The notes under the pieces were generated by a model. The model did not search any database, was not told the DNA's origin, and saw only the letters and a program-made list of their open reading frames with translations. A stretch of DNA of 14,112 nt, from the NCBI GenBank assembly GCA_002887195.1, contig PJAB01001486.1, positions 1 to 14,112 on the forward strand, read 5' to 3'. How positions within the stretch are numbered: the stretch's first letter is position 1; each line of letters opens with the position of its first letter. Shown here one piece after another: positions 7,559 to 14,112 of this stretch. The position numbers were made by a program, and so were the translations under genes. The DNA comes from Chrysochromulina parva. Lineage: Eukaryota > Haptophyta > Prymnesiales > Chrysochromulinaceae.

Positions 7559-8233
7559 ATGGCACTTCCGCTCGTGGCACTGTCCCTTGCCTTCGTTTCG
7601 AGTGCACCCAAGCTCGGCATCGCCGTGAGCGTCGTTCGCCGCCCGGCTTCTGCTGTCGTCCTCTGCGCTGCCGGTGATGCCAAACACATTCAGGAGGCGG
7701 CGGCGCGCGTGGTGCGCGCTGCTGAGATGTTCGGCAGCGAGCAGGGTGCCGCTGCGGCGGAATGGGTCAGGGAGGCTATCCGCACGCCTATCGCTGCCAC
7801 CGAGCCCGAGGAGCTGTTTAACAAGCAGATTATGCTCTTTGAGGGTTGTGTAGTCGATGATGATGAGGAGGGCAGCATGGAGCGCTGCAAGGAGCTCGAC
7901 GCCGCCCTGTCTGACCTCGACAAACTGCTCTTCTTCACCGCCAGCAAGGGTAACCCCAAGCTCGACCGCGCACTCGTGCGCGTGAAGAACGCGGCGGCCA
8001 AATTTGGCGATGAGCAGCGCCGCGTTGCCGAGGTCTGGACCCGGCAGGTGCGCGCAGAGGGCTGTGCGAATCCGGCAGCGCTGCTCGAGCAGCAGCAGCT
8101 GCTCTTTGGCCAATGCATGCTCGAGGAGGACGGCTCGTCGACCAAGTGCTTCGAGCTGCAGGTCTCGATCGCTGCCCTCCAAGAAGCGCTCGGCGTGGGC
8201 GGCCGCGTCGTGTCCACTGCGGGCTTGAAGTGA
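7559..8233 (+). CDS. Probable plastid protein with two cysteine-pair repeats
   Basis: A 224-aa protein I cannot place firmly. Residues 1-16 (MALPLVALSLAFVSSA) look like a signal peptide and 17-38 like a transit region, fitting secondary-plastid targeting. The mature part is two copies of a unit of about 75 residues (about 47-125 and 138-211). Shared features in order are an Ala/Arg/Val helix, FG.EQ, A.E.W, L...Q..LF..C, an acidic loop, a second cysteine, and an amphipathic helix. The cysteine pairs are C97/C110 and C186/C197. A cysteine pair before a K/A-E-L-D/Q helix recalls the N-terminal half of the Calvin-cycle regulator CP12, but the spacing is longer (C-x12-C and C-x10-C against C-x7-C) and the AWD motif is missing, so that is weak. 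Redox-sensitive disulfides are plausible. The start is the first ATG, and the gene is divergent from the PF06695 gene. Confidence 0.75.
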   Translation: MALPLVALSLAFVSSAPKLGIAVSVVRRPASAVVLCAAGDAKHIQEAAARVVRAAEMFGSEQGAAAAEWVREAIRTPIAATEPEELFNKQIMLFEGCVVDDDEEGSMERCKELDAALSDLDKLLFFTASKGNPKLDRALVRVKNAAAKFGDEQRRVAEVWTRQVRAEGCANPAALLEQQQLLFGQCMLEEDGSSTKCFELQVSIAALQEALGVGGRVVSTAGLK

Positions 8234-8576
8234 GCCGCAGCGCAGCCCGAGCAACACGCTCGAACTGCACGCAGGAAGCCGCCCAGGGCGAGGAAGCACG
8301 GGGCCGCGGCGAACGTGCGTGCGTGCGCGCGTGTGCGTGTCGGTCAAACGAGCCGAAGACTCTTGTTGTGAAGACTACGGAACCTCGAGCGGAGCGTGTG
8401 CAGACTGTGGCCATGACGGCATGAGCCATGCCATGAGCATGTGATGCAGTATTCAATAGTAGATCACACCCTCACACCGGATCCGATCCAACGATGCCCA
8501 TGACGAGACACGAGAACGAAGCACGATCGTCGTACGTCGAATCCGGGGCTCAATCATATGTTACCCCGATCGGGCG
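8234..8576. other. Spacer upstream of the glycosyltransferase gene
   Basis: 343 bp without a recognised gene. It should contain the 3' end of the cysteine-repeat gene and the promoter of the next. It holds a 28-nt purine-pyrimidine alternating run (8313-8340) and the repeated pair CATGACGGCATGAGCCATGCCATGAG split around 8412-8437. Confidence 0.4.
8313..8340. repeat. Alternating purine-pyrimidine run (28 nt)
   Basis: Every base from 8313 to 8340 alternates purine and pyrimidine (GT, GC and CG steps). Such runs can adopt left-handed Z-DNA under negative supercoiling. It lies between two genes on the same strand. No function is shown. Confidence 0.6.
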
Positions 8577-11500
8577 ATGCTTTGTTCATGCGCTGAACGA
8601 TTTTGCGTTTCCGTTTGCGCTTTGCGTGGCGCGGCCGCCGCATTCGGCCGCCGGGGAGAGGCCACCGATCACCCGCTCGGAACGATGGGCATGCGCCAGG
8701 TGCCGAAAGCCCGGAGAAGAGGGCATTTGGTATTTCGCGGCTGTTTTCGTGGCAAAATTTTGCCGCGATGTTCACAGCCGCTCGCCGATCAGCTGCCCCT
8801 GGTGGCGTCCGTCTGTCTTCGGGTGGCGCCTGTGGTCACGCGGGTGGCGTCCATGTCCTTTTGCTGCTCGGCCTCTCGCCGCCCGAGCTGCTGCCGATGC
8901 GAGTGGCGACATCGACGAGGCCCGACTAGCAAGGCTGCTGTAGCGGCTGAGCACGCATCAGTTCCACTCATCACTGCAAATCCACCAGAGGCCGCGCCAG
9001 GCCCTCGCCGCGCGGCTGTAGTCTGCACGATGGCGTTCAATGGCTCTTCGCTGGACTCGTTCATTTGCTACTACCTGCACGTGGGATTTTCGCGGCTCTA
9101 CTTGTACCTTGACGACCCCAACGACGCGAGCGTCGGTGTCGCACGCCGCTACCCTACCGATCGTGTCACGGTTCGGGTGCGCGATGCTGCCTTCGAGTGT
9201 GAGTGGGAGGGGCTGCCGTCGTGGTCGCGGCTGCGCTTGTACGCGGCGACCGAGGTGCAAGCTCGGCAGATGCTCAATTGCGAGCATGCGATCGCGCGCT
9301 GTCGCGAGCAAGGCGACGAGTGGCTGCTGCACGTCGACTCGGACGAGCTTCTCCACCTTCCTGGGACGGAGAGCGGGATGAGCGGCGCGGGAGGCACTGG
9401 CGGTGGCGCGCTGCAGCGGCACCTGGCCGAGCTCGAGCGACTCGGCGCCATCCTCTTCACCTACCGCAACCTCGAGGCGGTGCCTGAGGCGCTTGAGTGT
9501 GTCGACCCATACCGGGCGGTACATCGATTGCATGCTGATTGCCTCCCTCATCAGCGCTTGAGTGTGTCGACCCATACCGGGCGGTGCGCCTGTTCAAGCA
9601 GCATCGGAGATGTCATCTCGCTGATTGCATGCTGATTGCCTCCCTCATCAGGTGAGCCTGTTCAAGCAGCATCGGAGATGTCATCGATTGGTGGAGGTCG
9701 CTGATTGCATGCTGATTGCCTCCCTCATCAGGTGAGTCTGTTCAAGCAGCATCCGGGGCAGTTGGATGAGCACCATCCTGCCGTAGCAGCGGCGATGCGC
9801 TACTGGAGCGAGGCGCCCGAGGCGGGTGGCGAGCTCTTCCGCTTCTACGCCAACGGCAAGTCGATCGTGCGCGTGCACGAGGCGATCCGGGAAGCAGGCT
9901 CAGTGCACGAGTGGAACTTGCCTTCGAAGCACGTGGCGGCCACGGCGGCCATGACGAACAACCGGCAGCTGCGCCACTCACACTATGTGTACCATCAGCT
10001 GATGCGCTACGAGGAGGCGGGCGGCGCCGTGCTGCTCCACTTCGCGGTCTGCTCGTTTGAGACCTTTTGGCGGAAGCGCTGGGCCCAACTCGGCTACGCG
10101 TCGCCCAACCACAGGTTCCGCGGCGGCGGCAGCGGGCTCGAGCAGCGTGCGAATGCCCTTGCGCTCGGCGCGCGGCGCGAAGAGGCGCATGCCTTCTACC
10201 GTCGCTCGATGATGATCGTGGACGAGCGCGAGAAGCAGCGGCAGCTCGAGGCCGGCGTGTGCGTCCGGCTGGGCGTGCCAGAGCTCATTGAACGCGCACG
10301 GCGCGAGTTCCTTCCACGGACTGTGGAACGAGCCGATGTGCCGAGTTCCGCAGCCCCACTCGAGCGCGAGGCTCGCGCCCACGACGACGCCAACCCTTCC
10401 TTGCGGCGCGAAGCGTCGTCTTGGGCGTGGCTCGACGCGTCGGCGGCCGCGGCGGTCGAGTCCACGGTGAGACAAGTGCGCGCCGCTGCACTCGCTGCCG
10501 TGGCAGACGACCGGACGATGGGGCTGTTGGCTGAGCAAGCACTGGTCGAGGCGACGCGCCTCACGCACGCGATGGCGTCGGAGGCTATCGCCATGGCACG
10601 ATCGGCCACCGGCGCCCGCGCACTCGTTGAGAGGCTGGGTGCCGTGAACCTGCCCACACCTGTGCGCCTTCCCTCAATCAATGGCGGCGGCGACGCCGAC
10701 GACGACTGCGACGACGTCAGCATCGGCGGCGACGGCGGCGGCATCGGCGGCGACGGCGGCGGCTGTGCCGGCAGCGGCGGGCAGCGCAGCGGCAGCGGCG
10801 GCCAAGGCGACGGGCAGCCGCAGCGCGACGGCGATGCGCACCTCGCCCGATGGTATGCTCATGTCTTCGAGGCACTGCTGCCTCGGGCGGCGCGCGCGAC
10901 GCTGCAGCTGCTGCCGCTGCCACGTCTAATGTTCGATTTGGCCGCCTATTGGACCGTGCCCGCAGCGACAGCGGTGCTCCGCGATTCGCATGTGTCCGAG
11001 CTCCTCCTTCGAGGTTCCGTGCTGATCCCCGACGCCTTCCCGCCGTCGCTCGTGGCGCAAGCAGCAGCGGAGGCGCGGGCGGTCGTCGCGGCGGGGGCGT
11101 TGCTTCCCGACTCGACGATTCAAACGCACGAGCGCTCGTGCTGGCTCCTATGCCCCGAAGGCACGCCGCGCACGCCCGTACCCGAGCCCATCGGCGCGCC
11201 GCTGCCTTCACACCTATACGGCGCCTCGCACACCATCGCCTCGGCCACGTCACCGGCGCTCTGTGCGGCGCTGCGCGGGCTGCGGGGCATTGCCGCGGCC
11301 CTCGAGGCCATCTCAGAGCTACGGCTTTCGACCCCACGGGGGGCACGCCTGCGTGACCTCGGCAGCGGCGGTCTGCGTCCTGTGGGTCCACCGAATGCGG
11401 GCTGGCCCGACGTCGGATGCGAAGTCGACTGCACGCTCATGTTGGGCGAGCCTCGGCCAGGCGCGCAGCCCGTCAACGTCCGTGTGGAATCGCACGGCGT

Positions 11501-11747
11501 GCAGCGCGACCTACATGCCCACGACGGCGCCTTGCTGCTCACGCTCTCACGCCAGGCGAGCTGCCACGTGGCACCGGTCGCCTCGGAGGCGCTCGCGGCC
11601 TCTCGGCCGATGTGGCTCACGATGCACATGTACTCGACCATGTTGCGGAGCGCAGGCGACGGCCGCATGCTGGGCATCAGCCAGGCGGCACGCGAGGGCA
11701 TGGCCGAGCTGCGCAGCAAGGGCATGCTGCAAAGCGGCCAGCTGTGA
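8577..11747 (+). CDS. Glycosyltransferase (GT2/GT92-like) fused to an oxygenase-like C-terminal region, two exons
   Basis: The model is join(8577-9518, 9732-11747), 985 aa. Residues 147-435 look like a glycosyltransferase of the GT2/GT92 group (PF13704-type): VVCTMAFNGSSLDSFICYYL (stay-at-home start), FSRLYLYLDDPND, helix QARQMLNCEHAIARCREQ, then DEWLLHVDSDELL with the DxD motif at 254-256, later GKSIVRVHEA and LLHFAVCSFETFWRKRW. Residues 540-615 are Ala-rich helix; 630-676 are Gly/Asp low complexity. Residues 740-950 (SVLIPDAFPPSLV ... LLLTLSRQASCHVAPV ... SRPMWLTMHMYS) resemble the double-stranded beta-helix of prolyl-4-hydroxylase-like 2OG-Fe(II) oxygenases, with the distal His (926) and Arg (939), but I see no HxD motif. 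The join is phase 0 (VDPYRA|VSLFKQH). The first 140 residues, including the start, are doubtful. Probable role: Golgi or secretory glycosylation. Confidence 0.7.
8801..8863. repeat. 21-bp degenerate tandem repeat, three units
   Basis: GGTGGCG recurs at 8801, 8822 and 8843, exactly 21 bp apart, each followed by related sequence. In the glycosyltransferase frame this gives the seven-residue repeat LVASVCL/RVAPVVT/RVASMSF. It lies in the uncertain N-terminal part of the protein. Confidence 0.6.
9489..9753 (+). repeat. Nested tandem duplications across an exon-intron junction
   Basis: Three elements are repeated. A (end of exon 1, 32 nt) is at 9489-9520 and 9554-9585. B (28 nt, ending CTCCCTCATCAG, acceptor-like) is at 9527-9554, 9624-9651 and 9704-9731. 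C (start of exon 2, CTGTTCAAGCAGCATC) is at 9590-9605, 9658-9673 and 9738-9753. The order is A-B-A-C-B-C-B-C. B2 to B3 and C2 to C3 are both 80 bp apart; C1 to C2 is 68 bp, the 12-bp difference being an extra GATTGGTGGAGG in the later copy. Copies are nearly identical, so the duplications are recent. Confidence 0.95.
9519..9731 (+). other. Intron of the glycosyltransferase-fusion gene (213 bp)
   Basis: Donor GTACATCGAT at 9519 and acceptor CCTCATCAG ending at 9731. Unspliced, the exon 1 frame stops at 9633-9635. Splicing gives VDPYRA|VSLFKQHPGQ in phase 0. Because of the internal repeats there are three acceptor-like CATCAG ends (9554, 9651, 9731) and a possible internal donor at 9652. Removal may occur as one 213-bp step or as 133 bp (9519-9651) plus 80 bp (9652-9731). 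Confidence 0.7.
10681..10812. repeat. GGC/GAC codon repeat encoding Gly/Asp linker
   Basis: Reiterated GGC, GAC, AGC and ATC codons encode GGDGGGIGGDGGG-type sequence within exon 2. It separates the helical region from the C-terminal domain and is probably a flexible linker. Triplet repeats of this type expand by slippage. Confidence 0.8.
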
Positions 11748-12006
11748 GCTGAAGGCGGGTAAGTAATAAGTACTACGAAAAGTGCATGATTGTTTATTTA
11801 ATAGCGGTTGTACGTAGTCCCGGGTCTTTACCGTACCACGGAGAGTACCGGCGAGGGGCGCCGCGCCGCGCGCGTCACACACTCACAGTGATGACTGGAT
11901 GTTGAAACCCTAACCCTCATCCGTGTGTATAAGTGCTGTACTGCGCTGCTGTCTGGTTTGCGGTTCTGCCGTCGCTCACGTGTGCCGCGGCTCACACTCT
12001 GGTCAC
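11748..12006. other. Convergent spacer between glycosyltransferase and RCC1 genes
   Basis: 259 bp between two facing stop codons. It is AT-richer at 11760-11803. It includes AAACCCTAACCCT at 11905-11917. No gene is seen. Confidence 0.5.
11905..11917. repeat. Telobox-like AAACCCTAACCCT
   Basis: The 13-mer contains the plant telobox AAACCCTAA and about two units of the CCCTAA telomere repeat. It is too short to be an interstitial telomere. It lies downstream of both convergent genes, not in an obvious promoter. Confidence 0.35.
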
Positions 12007-13986
12007 TCACGGCCCCCCGCCCCCCGGGCGGCGCTCAAAGCCGCCGCCAACGCGTTGGCTCGCGGGCGGCTTCGGACGCACATGCTTCTTCTGGGCTATG
12101 AGAAGGTGCTTCGACGGGGGCGCGAGCTTGCCAGTCGCCGAGATGACCATGCGCGTCGCCGCCTGCGTGGCCGCCGCCGCCTCGGCTGCCTCACGTCGCG
12201 TGCGCTCCACCTCGCGCTGCTCCTGGCGGCGGCGCTGGTGTGCCTGCACGCGTGTGGCGGCGTCGCGTCGCTCCTGGGCGAGACGCGCGTCCTCAATGCG
12301 CTTCTTGCCCTCGAAGACCGAAGCACGCTCCGTGATCACGGCCGCGGCATGCACCTCTTGCTGCCGCTGCTTCTGCTCCTGGCCGAGGCGCGAGTTCACG
12401 AATGTGTTCTGGATCAGGTTCGCTGCCTCATCCTCATTCATGGGCTCGAGAGGCTCCCCGAGGAGGAGCCCAAAGTGACGGCCGGCCGCGACTTGGCGTG
12501 CAAACGTGGGGGCAATCTGCTGGCCCTTGACAACCACCTTCTTGTAATTGTAGCCCATCAGCTCAATGCGCTGGGTACGGAAGTCGGGAGGAGCTGCGTC
12601 TGGAGGGACCTCGCTCTTTCGAACGCCGCTGGGCGCCTGCGCCGCTCCTCCACTCGGTGTGGCGGTCGCTGCACGGAGCGGAGCCCTCCCTTCGAGCGCT
12701 GCGAGAGTCTTCGCATCGGACTCAACCTTGAGAGCGGTCGCGTGCTCCTGCTGCATGCTCAGCTGCTGCCACGTGCCCGAGTACCCGCTCCGGAGCAGCC
12801 CGTTGGCGCCCGTGCGTACGTAGAGCTGGCCGCCGCCACAGCTCACCTCCAACGCCGGCTCGCAGGCCACCTGCCGAGGCTTGCACATGGAACCTGCATT
12901 TCCGTGGCCGAGTTGGCCAAACCCGCCAAAGCCCCAGGTGAAGACCTCACCGGCTTTTGTGACGCATGCCGAGAACTCGTCCCCCGCTGACATGGAGACG
13001 ACCACCAAGCGCGGCCCGAGTGCGACGGCCGTCGGCGTCGGGCACGGCTGCGAGCTGTGTGAGCCAAGCCCGAGCTGCCCGGTCGCATTGAGGCCGAAGG
13101 CGTAGAGATCGCCCTTGTCGGTGAGCACGAGCGTGTGGGCGGCGCCGCATGCAACCCCTCGGATCTCCTCATGCGCGAGCGCGAGCACGCGTCCCGGCAA
13201 CATCACTCCGCTCGTCACGGCCGCCGATGGCTTCGGCCCTTCACCCCTCGCCTCCGCCGCCTCATCCGCCGCCGACTTGACTATCAGCCGGCCGCACTGG
13301 CCGTGCTGGTTGAGGCCCATCGTGAGCAGAGAACCGCTTGCACTCACGATCGCCGTGTGCGCCGCTCCGCACGAGAGGGGCTGTTTGAGCGTCACGCCCT
13401 TAGCGTTGGTGACGCCGACGAGGGTGCCGCTCGCACTGCCCCCTGAGTCAACCCCCGAGAGTTTGCCGCACACGCCGTTGAGGGTCTCGACGATGCACGG
13501 GCTCGTGTAAGAGAAGGTGGATGCGGCCGCAGCGTACATGCCAGATCCTTTGCGTCCTTCGTTCGCCAAAGCGTCGCGCGTCTCGTCCGGCGCGTGCCCG
13601 AGCTGCCCGGCCGCATGGGCACCCCAGCCGTACACGACCACCTCCCCAGAGCCGTCCGAGGACTCCCTGACGATGGCCATCGTGTGTGCAGCACCGCAGG
13701 ATACGGACGCAACCGTCCTCCCGTAAAACCGTCCAAGGACGCGCGGCGAGGGGACAGGCCGTAGATCTTTGCCAATGCCGACTTGCCCGAATGCGTTCCA
13801 TCCCCAGCCAAACAGCCGGGCATCACGTGTGACGGCCATCGCATGGCCTCCGCCACAGGCGACGCTGACGAACGAAATGTGGCTGGTGCTCCGTATCAAG
13901 CGTGGCACGCGCTGCTCGAGCGTCAGGTAGATGGGGTCGTCGAGCTTCAGGCTTTCACTCGGTGGACCCAACCACCACAGCGACAT
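12007..13986 (-). CDS. RCC1-repeat protein with C-terminal IQ motif and coiled coil
   Basis: A 659-aa intronless protein with at least five RCC1 propeller repeats: VACGGGHAMAVT...GWGWNAFGQVG (42-72), VSCGAAHTMAIV...YGWGAHAAGQLGH (95-131), LSCGAAHTAIVS...GLNQHGQCG (204-232), VACGAAHTLVLT...FGLNATGQLGLG (278-308) and MSAGDEFSACVT...WGFGGFGQLGHG (332-362), then a partial VSCGGGQLYV (381). Repeats two and three are separated by a loop of about 70 residues. Residues 512-531 (PLEPMNEDEAANLIQNTFVN) read as an IQ-like calmodulin-binding motif. From 534 to 612 the sequence is Gln/Arg/Glu-rich and predicted coiled coil, with a second IQ-like stretch near 576-585. The tail is basic. RCC1 proteins range from Ran exchange factors to scaffolds; the IQ and coiled-coil tail argues for a scaffold, perhaps cytoskeletal or ciliary, not a canonical Ran GEF. 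The ATG at 13986 is the first in frame. Confidence 0.88.
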   Translation of the reverse strand: MSLWWLGPPSESLKLDDPIYLTLEQRVPRLIRSTSHISFVSVACGGGHAMAVTRDARLFGWGWNAFGQVGIGKDLRPVPSPRVLGRFYGRTVASVSCGAAHTMAIVRESSDGSGEVVVYGWGAHAAGQLGHAPDETRDALANEGRKGSGMYAAAASTFSYTSPCIVETLNGVCGKLSGVDSGGSASGTLVGVTNAKGVTLKQPLSCGAAHTAIVSASGSLLTMGLNQHGQCGRLIVKSAADEAAEARGEGPKPSAAVTSGVMLPGRVLALAHEEIRGVACGAAHTLVLTDKGDLYAFGLNATGQLGLGSHSSQPCPTPTAVALGPRLVVVSMSAGDEFSACVTKAGEVFTWGFGGFGQLGHGNAGSMCKPRQVACEPALEVSCGGGQLYVRTGANGLLRSGYSGTWQQLSMQQEHATALKVESDAKTLAALEGRAPLRAATATPSGGAAQAPSGVRKSEVPPDAAPPDFRTQRIELMGYNYKKVVVKGQQIAPTFARQVAAGRHFGLLLGEPLEPMNEDEAANLIQNTFVNSRLGQEQKQRQQEVHAAAVITERASVFEGKKRIEDARLAQERRDAATRVQAHQRRRQEQREVERTRREAAEAAAATQAATRMVISATGKLAPPSKHLLIAQKKHVRPKPPASQRVGGGFERRPGGGGP

Positions 13987-14092
13987 GCCGCAACGTTAAA
14001 GGCGCCCTGAGAGCTTCAGGGTTTTTCAGTAACTTTTCCCATGGGAAAGGACCGGTCCTTTCCCGTTCAGCCCGCGCTGTCGTCCTGCGGCC
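13987..14092. promoter_or_regulatory. Upstream region of RCC1 gene with compound palindromes
   Basis: The 106 bp before the RCC1 ATG (read leftward) hold three symmetric elements: CCCTGA-GAGCT-TCAGGG at 14005-14021, a 14-bp perfect palindrome at 14035-14048, and a 22-bp perfect palindrome at 14043-14064 that overlaps it. They may be factor binding sites or 5' UTR hairpins. Confidence 0.45.
14035..14064. repeat. Two overlapping perfect palindromes
   Basis: TTTCCCATGGGAAA (14035-14048) overlaps a 22-bp palindrome (14043-14064; arm GGGAAAGGACC, then its exact reverse complement). The shared block GGGAAA can pair with either flanking TTTCCC, so two alternative hairpins are possible. Confidence 0.9.
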
Positions 14093-14112
14093 ATGCCGAG
14101 CGGCTTTGGCAC
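14093..14112 (+). CDS. Possible start of a divergent gene, cut by window edge
   Basis: An ATG at 14093 in the context GCGGCCATGCC, followed by GC-rich codons (MPSGFG), could open a plus-strand gene divergent from the RCC1 gene. Only six codons are visible, so this is a guess from position and start context. Confidence 0.15.

Noticed and set aside
7493..8347. 284-codon minus-strand ORF
   Set aside because: Antisense shadow of the cysteine-repeat gene, whose plus-strand frame shows internal repeat conservation and a leader peptide.
9489..9753. CRISPR-like array or transposon ends from the repeated 28-nt element
   Set aside because: Only three copies with unequal spacers, and the repeats coincide with exon edges and splice signals. 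Nested tandem duplication explains them; no inverted termini or target-site duplication is seen.
10196..10744. 182-codon minus-strand ORF, and other minus ORFs across 9978-11725
   Set aside because: Shadows of glycosyltransferase exon 2; low-complexity Ala/Arg/Ser with no family features.
11905..11917. Interstitial telomere
   Set aside because: Only about two CCCTAA units, flanked by ordinary gene spacer.
11923..12990. 355-codon plus-strand ORF
   Set aside because: It is antisense to the C-terminal half of the RCC1 gene, Leu/Arg-rich, and has no recognisable domain.

Overview
The window looks like nuclear DNA from a GC-rich, protist-type alga. Three things point to a eukaryote: two CDSs can only be read as intact proteins after removing GT...AG introns, the gene families are eukaryotic (PP2A B55 subunit, AP2 domain, RCC1-IQ protein), and several apparent ORFs open only at TTG or GTG, with a usable ATG further in. 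Two neighbouring genes encode proteins that start with a short hydrophobic signal-like stretch followed by an Ala/Arg/Ser/Pro-rich stretch, as in bipartite targeting to secondary plastids. A haptophyte is my best guess; another alga with a red-type secondary plastid is possible.

Layout, left to right. 1-654: upstream DNA with ACTTG pentamer repeats and CACGTG motifs. 655-2238 (+): SLC18-like major facilitator transporter. 2239-2689: convergent spacer. 2690-3547 (-): AP2-domain protein. 3761-5534 (+): PP2A B55 regulatory subunit with three exons; I rebuilt the first 70-nt exon and both introns from reading-frame phase and homology. 5535-6371: gene-free spacer. 6372-7151 (-): plastid-targeted membrane protein of the small multidrug export family (COG2426/PF06695). 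7152-7558: shared divergent promoter region containing a 24-bp perfect palindrome. 7559-8233 (+): a probably plastid-targeted protein made of two copies of a cysteine-pair repeat. 8234-8576: spacer. 8577-11747 (+): large protein with an N-terminal glycosyltransferase domain and a C-terminal region resembling a 2-oxoglutarate oxygenase fold; its intron is built from nested tandem duplications. 12007-13986 (-): RCC1-repeat/IQ/coiled-coil protein. 13987-14112: upstream DNA with compound palindromes and perhaps the start of a divergent gene cut by the window edge.

The genes alternate strands and are not an operon. The only pair that plausibly works together is the divergent plastid pair (6372-7151 and 7559-8233). 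The rest cover transport, transcription, phosphatase targeting, glycosylation and scaffolding, and nothing indicates a shared pathway.

The most interesting structure is at 9489-9753. Three copies of an acceptor-like element and three copies of the downstream exon start are arranged so that two AG|GTGAG sites bracket an 80-bp segment. This is the geometry expected for intron gain by tandem duplication, or for two-step (recursive) splicing.
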